A DNA stretch of 7,625 nt from Rhodoferax sp. (lineage in GTDB: Bacteria > Pseudomonadota > Gammaproteobacteria > Burkholderiales > Burkholderiaceae_C): assembly GCA_029946045.1 (NCBI GenBank), contig JAQSDS010000046.1, positions 1 to 7,625 on the forward strand, given 5' to 3'. This document shows, one piece after another, positions 1 to 6,195 of the stretch. Numbering within the stretch: the first letter of the stretch is position 1; every line of letters begins with the position of its first letter. A program made the translations under genes and the position numbers. The notes beneath the pieces were generated by a model. It did not search any database, was not told where the DNA came from, and worked only from the letters and a program-made list of their open reading frames with translations.

Positions 1-389
1 CGCCGCACGCCATCCTGAAATAACCAGTCACCCGGCAACCAGCCACAGCCGGGCTTCATGCGCAGCGCCCGATTCTCAAAAATGCGCCGCAGGTACCACA
101 TCGAATCAAAACTGAAATTCGGTCCGTGTCCTGGCAATTCTGTCACCGAGGTCGGCCGCTGCTTGACAAAAAAGCCAGAGTGGGGGCGCGACGCCAGGTA
201 GCCCTGAGCCACCAGTCGGTCATAAGCATCGACCACAGTGAACACACTGACGTTGTGGGCATGTGCGAACTGGCGAATCGACGGGGCCTTGGAGCCAGGG
301 CGCAGTTCACCCCCGTCAATGGCAGCGCGAAAGCCCGCCACGATCTGCAGCACCAGGGGCGTCGGACTTTGCGGATTGAGCGTAAACAT
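1..389 (-). CDS. MocR-family (GntR-type) transcriptional regulator, 5' part only
   Basis: The first 129 residues are readable on the minus strand; the rest lies beyond the left edge. Residues 10-76 form a GntR-type winged helix: an amphipathic helix (LVLQIVAGFRAAIDGGEL), the turn 'RPGSKAPSIRQFA' (30-42), a recognition helix around residues 47-63 (VSVFTVVDAYDRLVAQG) and a wing 'SRPHSGFFV' (68-76). After it comes a linker, then 'FDSMWYLRRIFENRALRMKPGCGWLP', which resembles the entry into the aminotransferase-like domain of MocR proteins. Full MocR proteins carry a fold-type I PLP domain as effector sensor, and GabR uses it to sense GABA; neither that domain nor its lysine can be seen here. The ATG at 389 is chosen because an in-frame TAA lies just upstream and the helix pattern starts at once; there is no clear Shine-Dalgarno, so it may have a weak or leaderless-type start. 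It diverges from gabT and probably controls that operon and itself. A plain GntR regulator is less likely. Confidence 0.85.
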   Translation of the reverse strand, partial: MFTLNPQSPTPLVLQIVAGFRAAIDGGELRPGSKAPSIRQFAHAHNVSVFTVVDAYDRLVAQGYLASRPHSGFFVKQRPTSVTELPGHGPNFSFDSMWYLRRIFENRALRMKPGCGWLPGDWLFQDGVR

Positions 390-453
390 GGGTCGGGTTA
401 GGGTTTATGTGTATTGGCAGCGAGGGCTACACAGTACATCCTCGAAAAAGACC

Positions 454-469
454 TAACTGTATATGGTTA
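454..469. promoter_or_regulatory. Imperfect palindrome, candidate MocR operator
   Basis: The sequence TAAC-TG-TATA-TG-GTTA is symmetric at 12 of 16 positions: the TAAC/GTTA arms and the central TATA match their reverse complement. It covers the candidate -10 box of the minus-strand regulator gene, so a protein bound here could repress that gene. Its left part contains AACTGTA (455-461), which recurs inverted at 487-493. Operator function is inferred from symmetry and position only. Confidence 0.4.
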
Positions 470-485
470 AACAAAAGCATCGCAA
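458..485 (-). promoter_or_regulatory. Candidate sigma-70 promoter for the mocR-type gene
   Basis: On the minus strand TTGCGA (485-480) and TATACA (463-458) are separated by 16 bp, each matching the -35 and -10 consensus at four of six positions. Transcription would start near 451, giving a leader of about 60 nt before the ATG at 389. Both boxes overlap the palindromes described here, which would allow autoregulation. The match is modest and such matches occur by chance. Confidence 0.35.
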
Positions 486-495
486 CTACAGTTGC
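482..495. promoter_or_regulatory. 14-bp palindrome GCAACT-AC-AGTTGC, candidate operator
   Basis: Two perfect 6-bp arms flank a 2-bp centre. Read on the minus strand it contains AACTGTA (487-493), the same heptamer as in the palindrome at 454-469, with start positions 32 bp apart (about three helical turns). A second small inverted repeat, GTTG-CC-CAAC (491-500), overlaps it. It sits 40-53 bp upstream of the gabT start codon. It could be an operator or form a weak hairpin in the gabT leader; position and shared sequence favour a protein-binding site, but this is not proved. Confidence 0.4.
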
Positions 496-524
496 CCAAC
501 TTTATCAACGCCAGCCCACTGCTT

Positions 525-529
525 AGGAG
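525..529 (+). promoter_or_regulatory. Ribosome binding site that sets the gabT start
   Basis: AGGAG lies five bases before the ATG at 535. The same frame stays open back to an ATG at 463, but that codon lacks a comparable site and would add 24 residues unlike the GabT N-terminus. The start at 535 is therefore preferred. Confidence 0.85.
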
Positions 530-534
530 CAACC

Positions 535-1827
535 ATGCTTACCCAAACCCAAAAAACCAATGCTGCCCTGATGGAACGTCGCCGTGCTGCCATTCCGCGC
601 GGGGTCGGCCAGAGCCATGAAGTCTTCATTGCACACGGCAAAAACGCCGAGGTGTGGGACGTGGAAGGCAAGCGCTACATTGACTTTGCCGGCGGTATTG
701 CCGTGCTCAACACCGGCCACTGCCATCCCGAAATCATGCAGGCCGTCAAGAACCAGATCGACCTCTACACCCACACCTGCTTCCAGGTGCTTGCCTACGA
801 GCCCTATGTGGAACTTGCCGAACGCATCAATGAACTGGCACCCGGCAACTTTGCCAAGAAAACCATGTTTTTGACCACCGGCGCAGAAGCCGTGGAAAAC
901 GCCATCAAGATTGCCCGCTCTTACACCAAACGCAGCGCCGTCATTGCCTTCACCAGTGGCTACCATGGCCGCACCCTGCTCACGCTGGGGCTCACAGGCA
1001 AGGTCGCTCCCTACAAACTGGGCTTTGGCCCCTTCCCCAGCGAAATCTTCCACGCTCAGTTCCCCAACGCTGCCCATGGCGTGAGCGTTGACGACTCGAT
1101 TGCATCCATCGAAGGCATCTTCAAGAACGACGTCGAAGCCAGCCGCGTGGCCGCCATCATTGTGGAACCGGTGCAGGGCGAAGGCGGCTTCAATGTGGCC
1201 CCCACCGAGTTTTTGCAGCGCCTGCGTGCCTTGTGTGACCAACACGGTATTTTGCTGATTGCCGACGAAATTCAAACCGGCGCGGGCCGCACCGGCACCT
1301 GGTTTGCCATGGAACAAAGCGGTGTCGCCCCGGACATGATCACCATGGCCAAATCCATGGCAGGCGGTTATCCGATTTCCGCTGTGGTGGGCCGCGCCGA
1401 AGTGATGGATGCGCCTGCAGCAGGTGGCTTGGGCGGCACCTATGCCGGCAGCCCGATTGCTTGCGCAGCGGCGCTGGCGGTGCTGGACGTGTTTGCGAAA
1501 GAAAACCTGCTGGAACGCAGCCGCCAACTCGGCGCTCACATGATGAACAGCCTGAAGACCATGGCCGGCAAATTCAACTGTATCGCTGACGTGCGCGGCT
1601 TGGGTGCCATGGTGGCCATCGAACTGTGCAAAAACGGCGACCCGCACCAGCCCAATGCCGATATGGCCAAGGCGCTGGCCTCGGAAGCCACCAAGCGCGG
1701 CCTGATCCTGCTGACCTGCGGCACCTACGGCAACGTGGTGCGTATTCTGGTGCCCCTGACCGCCAGCGACGCCATCGTGGACGAAGGCCTGGCCATCATC
1801 GAGGCCTGTCTGGCTGCGGTTCAGTAA
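535..1827 (+). CDS. gabT: 4-aminobutyrate (GABA) aminotransferase
   Basis: This 430-residue cytosolic enzyme is predicted to transfer the amino group of GABA to 2-oxoglutarate, giving succinate semialdehyde and glutamate. It is a class III, fold-type I PLP aminotransferase close in length to E. coli GabT (426 aa). Visible active-site features are the phosphate-binding TGAEA (115-119), Tyr143-His144 stacked on the cofactor, EPVQGEGGF (211-219) with Glu211 and Glu216, ADEIQTGAGRTG (243-254) with Asp244 and Gln247, the Schiff-base Lys273 in TMAKSMAGGYP, Thr302, and Arg403 in NVVRILVPL. Ile55 and Glu216 sit where E. coli GabT has Ile50 and Glu211, which separates GABA aminotransferases from ornithine-type relatives. 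It is the first gene of the plus-strand operon, divergent from the MocR gene; gabD lies at the far end of the same cluster. A 5-aminovalerate aminotransferase (DavT) is the main alternative, since both enzymes share these residues and often both activities. Confidence 0.93.
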   Translation: MLTQTQKTNAALMERRRAAIPRGVGQSHEVFIAHGKNAEVWDVEGKRYIDFAGGIAVLNTGHCHPEIMQAVKNQIDLYTHTCFQVLAYEPYVELAERINELAPGNFAKKTMFLTTGAEAVENAIKIARSYTKRSAVIAFTSGYHGRTLLTLGLTGKVAPYKLGFGPFPSEIFHAQFPNAAHGVSVDDSIASIEGIFKNDVEASRVAAIIVEPVQGEGGFNVAPTEFLQRLRALCDQHGILLIADEIQTGAGRTGTWFAMEQSGVAPDMITMAKSMAGGYPISAVVGRAEVMDAPAAGGLGGTYAGSPIACAAALAVLDVFAKENLLERSRQLGAHMMNSLKTMAGKFNCIADVRGLGAMVAIELCKNGDPHQPNADMAKALASEATKRGLILLTCGTYGNVVRILVPLTASDAIVDEGLAIIEACLAAVQ

Positions 1828-1915
1828 TCTGGCACGCTCTTTGCGACTTCTCCGACGTCCAGGCACTCGCTTGATTTTCAACACCAGATCTGCGCAATAA
1901 AGGCTGCTACCACCT

Positions 1916-3001
1916 ATGTCCACCAACGACATCCTTGTCAAATTTGCGGAGGTTCAAAAAACCTACGATGGCAGCACCCTGGTGGTGCGTGAGCTGAACC
2001 TGGAGATTAAAAGCGGAGAATTTTTATCGCTGCTGGGGCCTTCGGGTTCAGGCAAAACCACCACCCTGATGATGCTGGCCGGCTTTGAGTCGCCCACCTC
2101 CGGCGAGATTTTTCTCAAAGGCAAGCCCATCACCAAAACACCACCGCACAAGCGCAACTTTGGCATGGTGTTTCAAAACTATGCACTGTTTCCGCACATG
2201 ACGATTGCTGACAATGTCGCGTATCCGCTGACAGTCCGCAAAATGGGCAAGTCGGAGCGTGAGACCAAGGTCATGCGGGCGCTCGAAATGGTGCAAATGG
2301 ACAACTTGAGTGCCCGCTACCCAGGCCAACTCTCTGGCGGCCAGCAACAGCGCATTGCACTGGCGCGCGCACTGGTGTTTGACCCACAACTGGTTCTGAT
2401 GGATGAGCCACTGGGCGCGCTCGACAAACAACTGCGCGAGCACATGCAGCTGGAGCTCAAGGAACTGCACCGCAAACTCGGACTGACCTTTGTTTACGTC
2501 ACGCACGACCAGTCTGAGGCGCTAACCATGTCGGACCGGGTAGCGGTTTTCAACGATGGGGCCATTCAACAAATTGACGAGGTCACCAAACTTTATGAAA
2601 CCCCTGCCAACCGCTTTGTCGCTGGCTTTGTCGGCGACAACACGGTGTTCAAGGGCAAAGTAACCGCCATTCAAGGTGCCAACTGCACCGTGCAATTGCC
2701 CTGTGGCAATACCTTAACGGGCATCAATGTGAACGCCGCCCATGTCGGTCAAGCGGTGCAGGCCTGCATCCGTCCGGAGCGCATCTGGCCCCAGCCGGGC
2801 ACCGAACAACCGGCGGTCAACGGCCTGCGCGCCAATGTCAATGATGTGATTTATTTGGGTGACCATTTGCGCCTGCGCTGCGTGGTCGCCAACCAGGTCA
2901 ACGCCACTGTCAAGATTGCGCTGTCGAGCCAGGCCATGCCCCATCCGGGCGATGCCATCTGGCTTCAACTGCCCCCCGAGCATTTGCGGGTCTATCTTTA
3001 G
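1916..3001 (+). CDS. PotA-like ABC transporter ATP-binding protein (polyamine/GABA-type importer)
   Basis: This 361-residue protein is the ATPase of a binding-protein-dependent importer and acts on the cytoplasmic face of the inner membrane. In order it shows Walker A GPSGSGKTT (41-49), the Q-loop glutamine (Gln87, VFQNYALFPH), the signature LSGGQQQR (139-146), Walker B LVLMDEP with catalytic Glu164, the D-loop (GALD, 167-170) and the H-loop His197 (VTHDQSEAL). A C-terminal TOBE-type region of about 120 residues follows, with IRPERI at 285-290, as in the PotA/MalK group. It starts 88 bp after gabT; the nearest Shine-Dalgarno-like run (AAAGG, 1899-1903) is 12 bases from the ATG, so initiation may be weak. 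The binding protein and two permeases follow at once, so all parts of one transporter are present. The substrate cannot be read from the ATPase; polyamine-family membership and the neighbours suggest GABA, guanidinobutyrate or a similar compound. Confidence 0.9.
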   Translation: MSTNDILVKFAEVQKTYDGSTLVVRELNLEIKSGEFLSLLGPSGSGKTTTLMMLAGFESPTSGEIFLKGKPITKTPPHKRNFGMVFQNYALFPHMTIADNVAYPLTVRKMGKSERETKVMRALEMVQMDNLSARYPGQLSGGQQQRIALARALVFDPQLVLMDEPLGALDKQLREHMQLELKELHRKLGLTFVYVTHDQSEALTMSDRVAVFNDGAIQQIDEVTKLYETPANRFVAGFVGDNTVFKGKVTAIQGANCTVQLPCGNTLTGINVNAAHVGQAVQACIRPERIWPQPGTEQPAVNGLRANVNDVIYLGDHLRLRCVVANQVNATVKIALSSQAMPHPGDAIWLQLPPEHLRVYL

Positions 3002-3054
3002 ACTGCATGCATTTTTGTCGTTTTTGTTTTTATCAATAAACCAGGAGATCCTTC
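3002..3054 (+). other. T-rich leader before the binding-protein gene
   Basis: The 53-bp gap has a perfect 8-bp palindrome TGCATGCA (3004-3011) followed by three runs of five T (3012-3016, 3021-3025 and 3027-3031), then a strong Shine-Dalgarno AGGAG (3043-3047) seven bases before the next ATG. The palindrome has no loop and cannot form a proper terminator hairpin, so read-through is expected. A U-rich, unstructured leader could favour translation or serve as a cleavage site in the message; this is inferred. Confidence 0.35.
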
Positions 3055-4086
3055 ATGACACTCAAACCCCTTGTGGCCGCATGCGCCGCGTTTGTCGCAT
3101 TGGCCAGCCAGGCCGAGACCCAGCTGACCGTGGTCAATTTCGGCGGTGCCAATGGCAATGCCCAGAAAGTGGCCTACTTTGCCCCTTATGAAAAAGCCAG
3201 CGGCAACAAGGTGATCGGCGTGGAATACAACGGCGAGCAAGCCAAGATCAAGGCCATGGTCGAGTCCAAAAAAGTCAACTGGGACGTGGTCGAGGTCGAA
3301 TCCCCTGACGTGACCCGCGGCTGCGACGAAGGCCTGTTCGAGAAGCTCGACTACAGCAAGATTGGCAACAAGGCTGATTTCACGCCGGCTGCCATTCACG
3401 AGTGCGGCATTGGCACCTTCGTCTGGTCCACCGTGATGGCCTACAACGCAGACAAGCTCAAAACCGCGCCCACCACCTGGGCTGACTTCTGGGACGTGAA
3501 GAAGTTTGCCGGCAAACGCGCCATGCGCAAGGGTGCCCGCTACAACGTCGAATTCGCCCTGATGGCCGACGGCGTGCCAGTGGCCGATGTCTACAAGGTG
3601 CTGATGACCAAAGAAGGTGCTGACCGTGCCTTCAAGAAGCTGACCGAACTCAAGCCCAATATCCAGTGGTGGGAAGCCGGTGCCCAGCCGCCCCAGTTTC
3701 TGGTGGCTGGCGACGTGGTCATGACCACCGCTTACAACGGCCGCATCGATGCCGCCCAGCGTGAGGGTAAAAACCTCAAAATCACCTGGACCGGTGGCAT
3801 CTATGACCTCGACTACTGGGTCATGCCCAAAGGCACGCCCAACAAGGACGCCGCCCTGAAGTTCATCGCCCTGGCCAGCAGCGCAGACGCCCAAGCCGAA
3901 TACGCGAAGAACATCGCTTATGGCCCCACCAACACCAAGGCACTTGCCAAGCTCGACGCCAAGGTGCTGGCACAGCTGCCCACTGCGCCTGCCAACGCCA
4001 AGAGCGCGCTGCAATTCAACGTGAGTTTCTGGGCCGACCAGGGCGAAGCGCTTGAAAAGCGTTTTTCCGCCTGGGCTGCACAGTAA
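3055..4086 (+). CDS. PotD-like periplasmic substrate-binding protein of ABC importer
   Basis: This 343-residue protein is predicted to be exported and to hand its ligand to the two permeases encoded next. Residues 1-20 form a Sec signal peptide (MTLKPLV, a hydrophobic core, then ASQA before Glu21), with cleavage likely after Ala20. The mature part begins with a beta strand 'TQLTVVNFGGANGNAQKVAYFAPYEKASG', typical of the spermidine/putrescine-type binding fold, and has the inter-lobe pattern VVEVESPDVTRGCDEGLFEKLDY (78-100). Trp205-Trp206, Tyr227-Asn228 and the acidic-aromatic patch in GGIYDLDYWVMPKG (247-260) lie in regions that line the pocket in PotD relatives, fitting a cationic or amino-group ligand. 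Cys90 and Cys117 could form a disulfide. AGGAG lies seven bases before the ATG. The polyamine family also carries GABA, opines and other amines, so the ligand is open; guanidinobutyrate or GABA is inferred from the neighbours. Confidence 0.87.
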   Translation: MTLKPLVAACAAFVALASQAETQLTVVNFGGANGNAQKVAYFAPYEKASGNKVIGVEYNGEQAKIKAMVESKKVNWDVVEVESPDVTRGCDEGLFEKLDYSKIGNKADFTPAAIHECGIGTFVWSTVMAYNADKLKTAPTTWADFWDVKKFAGKRAMRKGARYNVEFALMADGVPVADVYKVLMTKEGADRAFKKLTELKPNIQWWEAGAQPPQFLVAGDVVMTTAYNGRIDAAQREGKNLKITWTGGIYDLDYWVMPKGTPNKDAALKFIALASSADAQAEYAKNIAYGPTNTKALAKLDAKVLAQLPTAPANAKSALQFNVSFWADQGEALEKRFSAWAAQ

Positions 4087-4094
4087 AACTGAAT

Positions 4095-4101
4095 AGGAGA
4101 G
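4095..4101 (+). promoter_or_regulatory. Ribosome binding site that decides the permease start
   Basis: AGGAGAG lies right before two in-frame ATG codons, at 4102 and 4108. From the core AGGAG (4095-4099) the first ATG is only two bases away, too close for normal initiation, while the second is eight bases away. The start at 4108 is therefore preferred; the difference is two residues (Met-Ala). Confidence 0.7.
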
Positions 4102-4107
4102 ATGGCA

Positions 4108-5349
4108 ATGACAGTCGCCAAACCCGTGATTCCTGGCACCCTGGCGGCTCAATTACGGCGCTCCGAGCGCCGCAAAAAAACCTTTGCCATCTCTCTGACC
4201 TTACCGCTGCTGGTCTTTCTGCTGGCCGTTTTCATTGTTCCCATCGGCGCGCTGCTGGTACGCGCCGTTGAAAATCCTGAAGTGGCCAGCACGCTGAGCC
4301 AGACGGTAGATGCCCTGCATCAATGGGACCGTGCCTCAACCCCGCCCGATGCCGCCTACGCGGCGCTGGCCGCTGACCTGGCCAAAATTACCGAACAGTC
4401 TGATGCCGGCGGTCTGGCGCGCCGCCTCAACAGTGAAATCAGTGGCGCCCGCTCGCTGGTCATGACCACCTACCGCGCCCTGCCCTTTGATTCGGGCCTG
4501 AACCCGGCCCAGGTCAAGGCGCACATGCTTGAACTCGACCCCCGCTGGGCAGAGCCGGGCTACTGGCAGGCCATTGCGAAAAACGGCTCGCGCTGGACCC
4601 CAGACTACTTGCTGACCTCGGTTGACCTGAAGCGCGATCTTCAGGGTGACATTGTCAAGGTCGATGCTGAGTCGGCGGCCTTCAGCCGCATATTGCTGCG
4701 CACCTTCGAGATCAGTGCCGTGGTCACCATTTTTTGCCTGCTGCTCGGTTATCCGCTGGCTTACTGGTTGTCCACCCTGTCAGCGCGCCAGGCCAACATC
4801 TTGATGATTCTGGTGCTGGTGCCTTTCTGGACTTCGATTCTGGTGCGCTCGGCAGCCTGGATTGTGCTGCTGCAGTCCAATGGACTGGTGAACCGTTCGC
4901 TGATGGGGCTGGGGCTGATCAGCGACCCCCTACCCCTGCTTTTCAACCGCCTTGGGGTCATCATTGCCATGGTACACATTCTCCTGCCCTTCATGATCCT
5001 GCCGCTGTACAGCGTCATGAAGTCGGTACCGCCCACCTACCTGCGCGCTGCCGTGTCGCTGGGCAGTTCGCCTTTGGCGGCGTTTTTCCGGGTCTATGTG
5101 CCGCAAACATTTCCGGGTATTGGCGCCGGTGGCCTGCTGGTGTTCATTTTGAGCATCGGCTATTACGTCACGCCAGCGCTGCTGGGTGGCGCAGACGACC
5201 AGATGCTGAGCTACTACATCGCCCAATACACCAACCTAACAGTCAAGTGGGGCATGGCTTGTGCGCTGGGTGCCGTGCTGCTGTCGGCCACGCTGGTGCT
5301 GTACGCGGTGTACCGCCGTGTGGTCAAGTCTGAACTCAGCCTGGGATAA
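4108..5349 (+). CDS. PotB-like ABC transporter permease with long periplasmic insertion
   Basis: This 413-residue inner-membrane protein is one of the two channel subunits. Six hydrophobic segments are visible at about 26-51, 198-221, 230-256, 283-304, 336-360 and 382-403. The EAA-type loop that contacts the ATPase is at about 311-334 (YLRAAVSLGSSPLAAFFRVY and the following VPQTFPG). Residues 52-196, between the first two membrane segments, form a hydrophilic stretch of about 145 residues, far longer than the matching loop in E. coli PotB (whole protein about 275-285 aa). It is rich in Ala, Asp and Arg, looks mostly helical and has aromatic patches (RWAEPGYWQAIAKNGSRWTPDY, about 146-167). By topology it should face the periplasm. 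The reading frame is open throughout, so it is not a frameshift. Larger permeases of this kind occur in some polyamine-type systems, so it may mark a subfamily; its role is unknown to me. An ATG at 4102 is the alternative start. The next permease begins 5 bp downstream. Confidence 0.88.
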   Translation: MTVAKPVIPGTLAAQLRRSERRKKTFAISLTLPLLVFLLAVFIVPIGALLVRAVENPEVASTLSQTVDALHQWDRASTPPDAAYAALAADLAKITEQSDAGGLARRLNSEISGARSLVMTTYRALPFDSGLNPAQVKAHMLELDPRWAEPGYWQAIAKNGSRWTPDYLLTSVDLKRDLQGDIVKVDAESAAFSRILLRTFEISAVVTIFCLLLGYPLAYWLSTLSARQANILMILVLVPFWTSILVRSAAWIVLLQSNGLVNRSLMGLGLISDPLPLLFNRLGVIIAMVHILLPFMILPLYSVMKSVPPTYLRAAVSLGSSPLAAFFRVYVPQTFPGIGAGGLLVFILSIGYYVTPALLGGADDQMLSYYIAQYTNLTVKWGMACALGAVLLSATLVLYAVYRRVVKSELSLG

Positions 5350-5354
5350 GCGCC

Positions 5355-6179
5355 ATGTCTTTACCTGCTCGTCCTGTTTTCCCGGCTTATGCCACCTTCG
5401 CCGACAAGCTCGGCTGGTACGCCCTGCGCGGTCTTGGGGTCCTGGTGCTGCTGTTTTTGCTGCTGCCTATCTTGGTCATCATGCCGCTGTCGTTTTCTTC
5501 CAGTTCGTTCCTGTCCTACCCCATGCCGGGCTGGTCGATGCAGTGGTACGACAACCTGTTTTCGTCGGCCGAATGGGCACGCGCCACCCGCAACAGCTTT
5601 ATCGTGGCGCCATTAGCCACCATTCTGGCCACCGTCCTGGGCACCATGGCAGCCGTCGGCCTGGCGCGCGTCAACTTCTGGGGCAAGGGCGCGCTGATGA
5701 GCCTGCTGATTGCACCCATGGTTGTGCCCATTGTGGTGGTGGGCGTCAGCACCTATCTGTTTTTTGCCCGCATTGGCATCAACGACACCTACCTGGGTCT
5801 GGTGCTGGTGCACGCCGCATTGGGTGCGCCCTTCGTGCTCACCACCGTGCTGGCCACCCTGCAAAACTTCAACAACAACCTGATTCGCGCCTCCCTGAGC
5901 TTGGGCGCCGGGCCGTTGACCACCTTTTTCCGCGTCACCCTGCCCATCATTGCGCCCGGTGTTATTTCGGGCGCCTTGTTTGCCTTTGCCACCTCATTTG
6001 ACGAAGTGGTGGTCACGCTGTTTATTGCCGGTCCGACCCAGGTCACACTGCCGCGCCAGATGTTCACCGGCATTCGTGAAAACATCAACCCAACCATTGC
6101 AGCGGTAGCCACCCTGCTGATCATCTTTACCACCACCCTGATGCTGGGGCTGGAGTGGTTGCGCGGCAGACGGCGCTAA
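5355..6179 (+). CDS. PotC-like ABC transporter permease
   Basis: This 274-residue inner-membrane protein is the second channel subunit, with the usual length of PotC/YdcV proteins. Hydrophobic segments lie at about 25-47, 82-105, 113-139, 145-167, 195-222 and 246-267, with a short periplasmic loop containing YPMPGWSMQWYDNLF (55-69), a pattern typical of PotC-type permeases. The EAA-type loop is at about 177-200 (LIRASLSLGAGPLTTFFRVT and the following LPIIA). It ends in a basic tail (RGRRR), consistent with a cytoplasmic C-terminus. Only 5 bp separate it from the first permease, and its weak Shine-Dalgarno (GGGA, 5343-5346) lies inside the last codons of that gene, so the two are probably translationally coupled in equal amounts. 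The ureohydrolase gene follows after 16 bp. Confidence 0.9.
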   Translation: MSLPARPVFPAYATFADKLGWYALRGLGVLVLLFLLLPILVIMPLSFSSSSFLSYPMPGWSMQWYDNLFSSAEWARATRNSFIVAPLATILATVLGTMAAVGLARVNFWGKGALMSLLIAPMVVPIVVVGVSTYLFFARIGINDTYLGLVLVHAALGAPFVLTTVLATLQNFNNNLIRASLSLGAGPLTTFFRVTLPIIAPGVISGALFAFATSFDEVVVTLFIAGPTQVTLPRQMFTGIRENINPTIAAVATLLIIFTTTLMLGLEWLRGRRR

Positions 6180-6195
6180 GCCCACAAGTTTCAAC

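Larger units (their letters stand above)
390..534. promoter_or_regulatory. Divergent intergenic promoter region between mocR-type gene and gabT
   Basis: This 145-bp region must hold the promoters of both the regulator and the gabT operon. It contains two palindromes (454-469 and 482-495) that share the heptamer AACTGTA in opposite orientation, a candidate minus-strand promoter, and the gabT ribosome binding site at its right end. No strong plus-strand sigma-70 promoter was found: candidate -10 elements such as TATATG (460-465) lack a good -35. That is what one expects of an activator-dependent promoter, as for GabR-controlled gabT, but this is inference. Confidence 0.6.

Noticed and set aside
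395..406. Telomere-like GGGTTAGGGTTT
   Set aside because: Only two imperfect units in the regulator leader; no extended repeat and no sign of a chromosome end.
126..456. Two short plus-strand open frames across the regulator gene
   Set aside because: They lie antisense to the MocR N-terminal coding sequence, which has a clear winged-helix pattern; their translations look random.
457..474. LexA-like box starting CTGTATAT
   Set aside because: The right half lacks the CAG needed for the CTGT-N8-ACAG symmetry, and no SOS gene is nearby.
1871..1901. Sigma-70 promoter TTGATT with AATAAA before the ATPase gene
   Set aside because: The spacing of 19 bp and the weak match make it indistinguishable from chance, so it is not listed as a feature.
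523..1941. 472-residue open frame on the minus strand across gabT
   Set aside because: It lies opposite a clear gabT with every active-site residue; its His/Gly/Val-rich translation shows no family motif. It is a by-product of the codon bias of the real gene.
3004..3031. Possible intrinsic terminator: palindrome plus T-runs
   Set aside because: TGCATGCA has no loop and gives no usable stem, the T-runs are broken by G and C, and a terminator here would cut the transporter operon in two.
3073..3084. Lipobox-like VAAC (residues 7-10) in the binding protein
   Set aside because: Only about five hydrophobic residues precede the Cys, and the hydrophobic core continues past it to a good ASQA cleavage site, so an ordinary Sec signal peptide fits better than a lipoprotein.
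2998..4152. 384-residue open frame on the minus strand across the binding-protein gene
   Set aside because: It is antisense to a protein with a signal peptide and family pattern, has no recognisable motif and no supporting ribosome binding site context. It is a codon-bias shadow.
5261..6001. 246-residue plus-strand open frame overlapping both permeases
   Set aside because: It runs in another frame through two well-supported membrane proteins and its Cys/His/Arg-rich translation has no membrane segments or motif.
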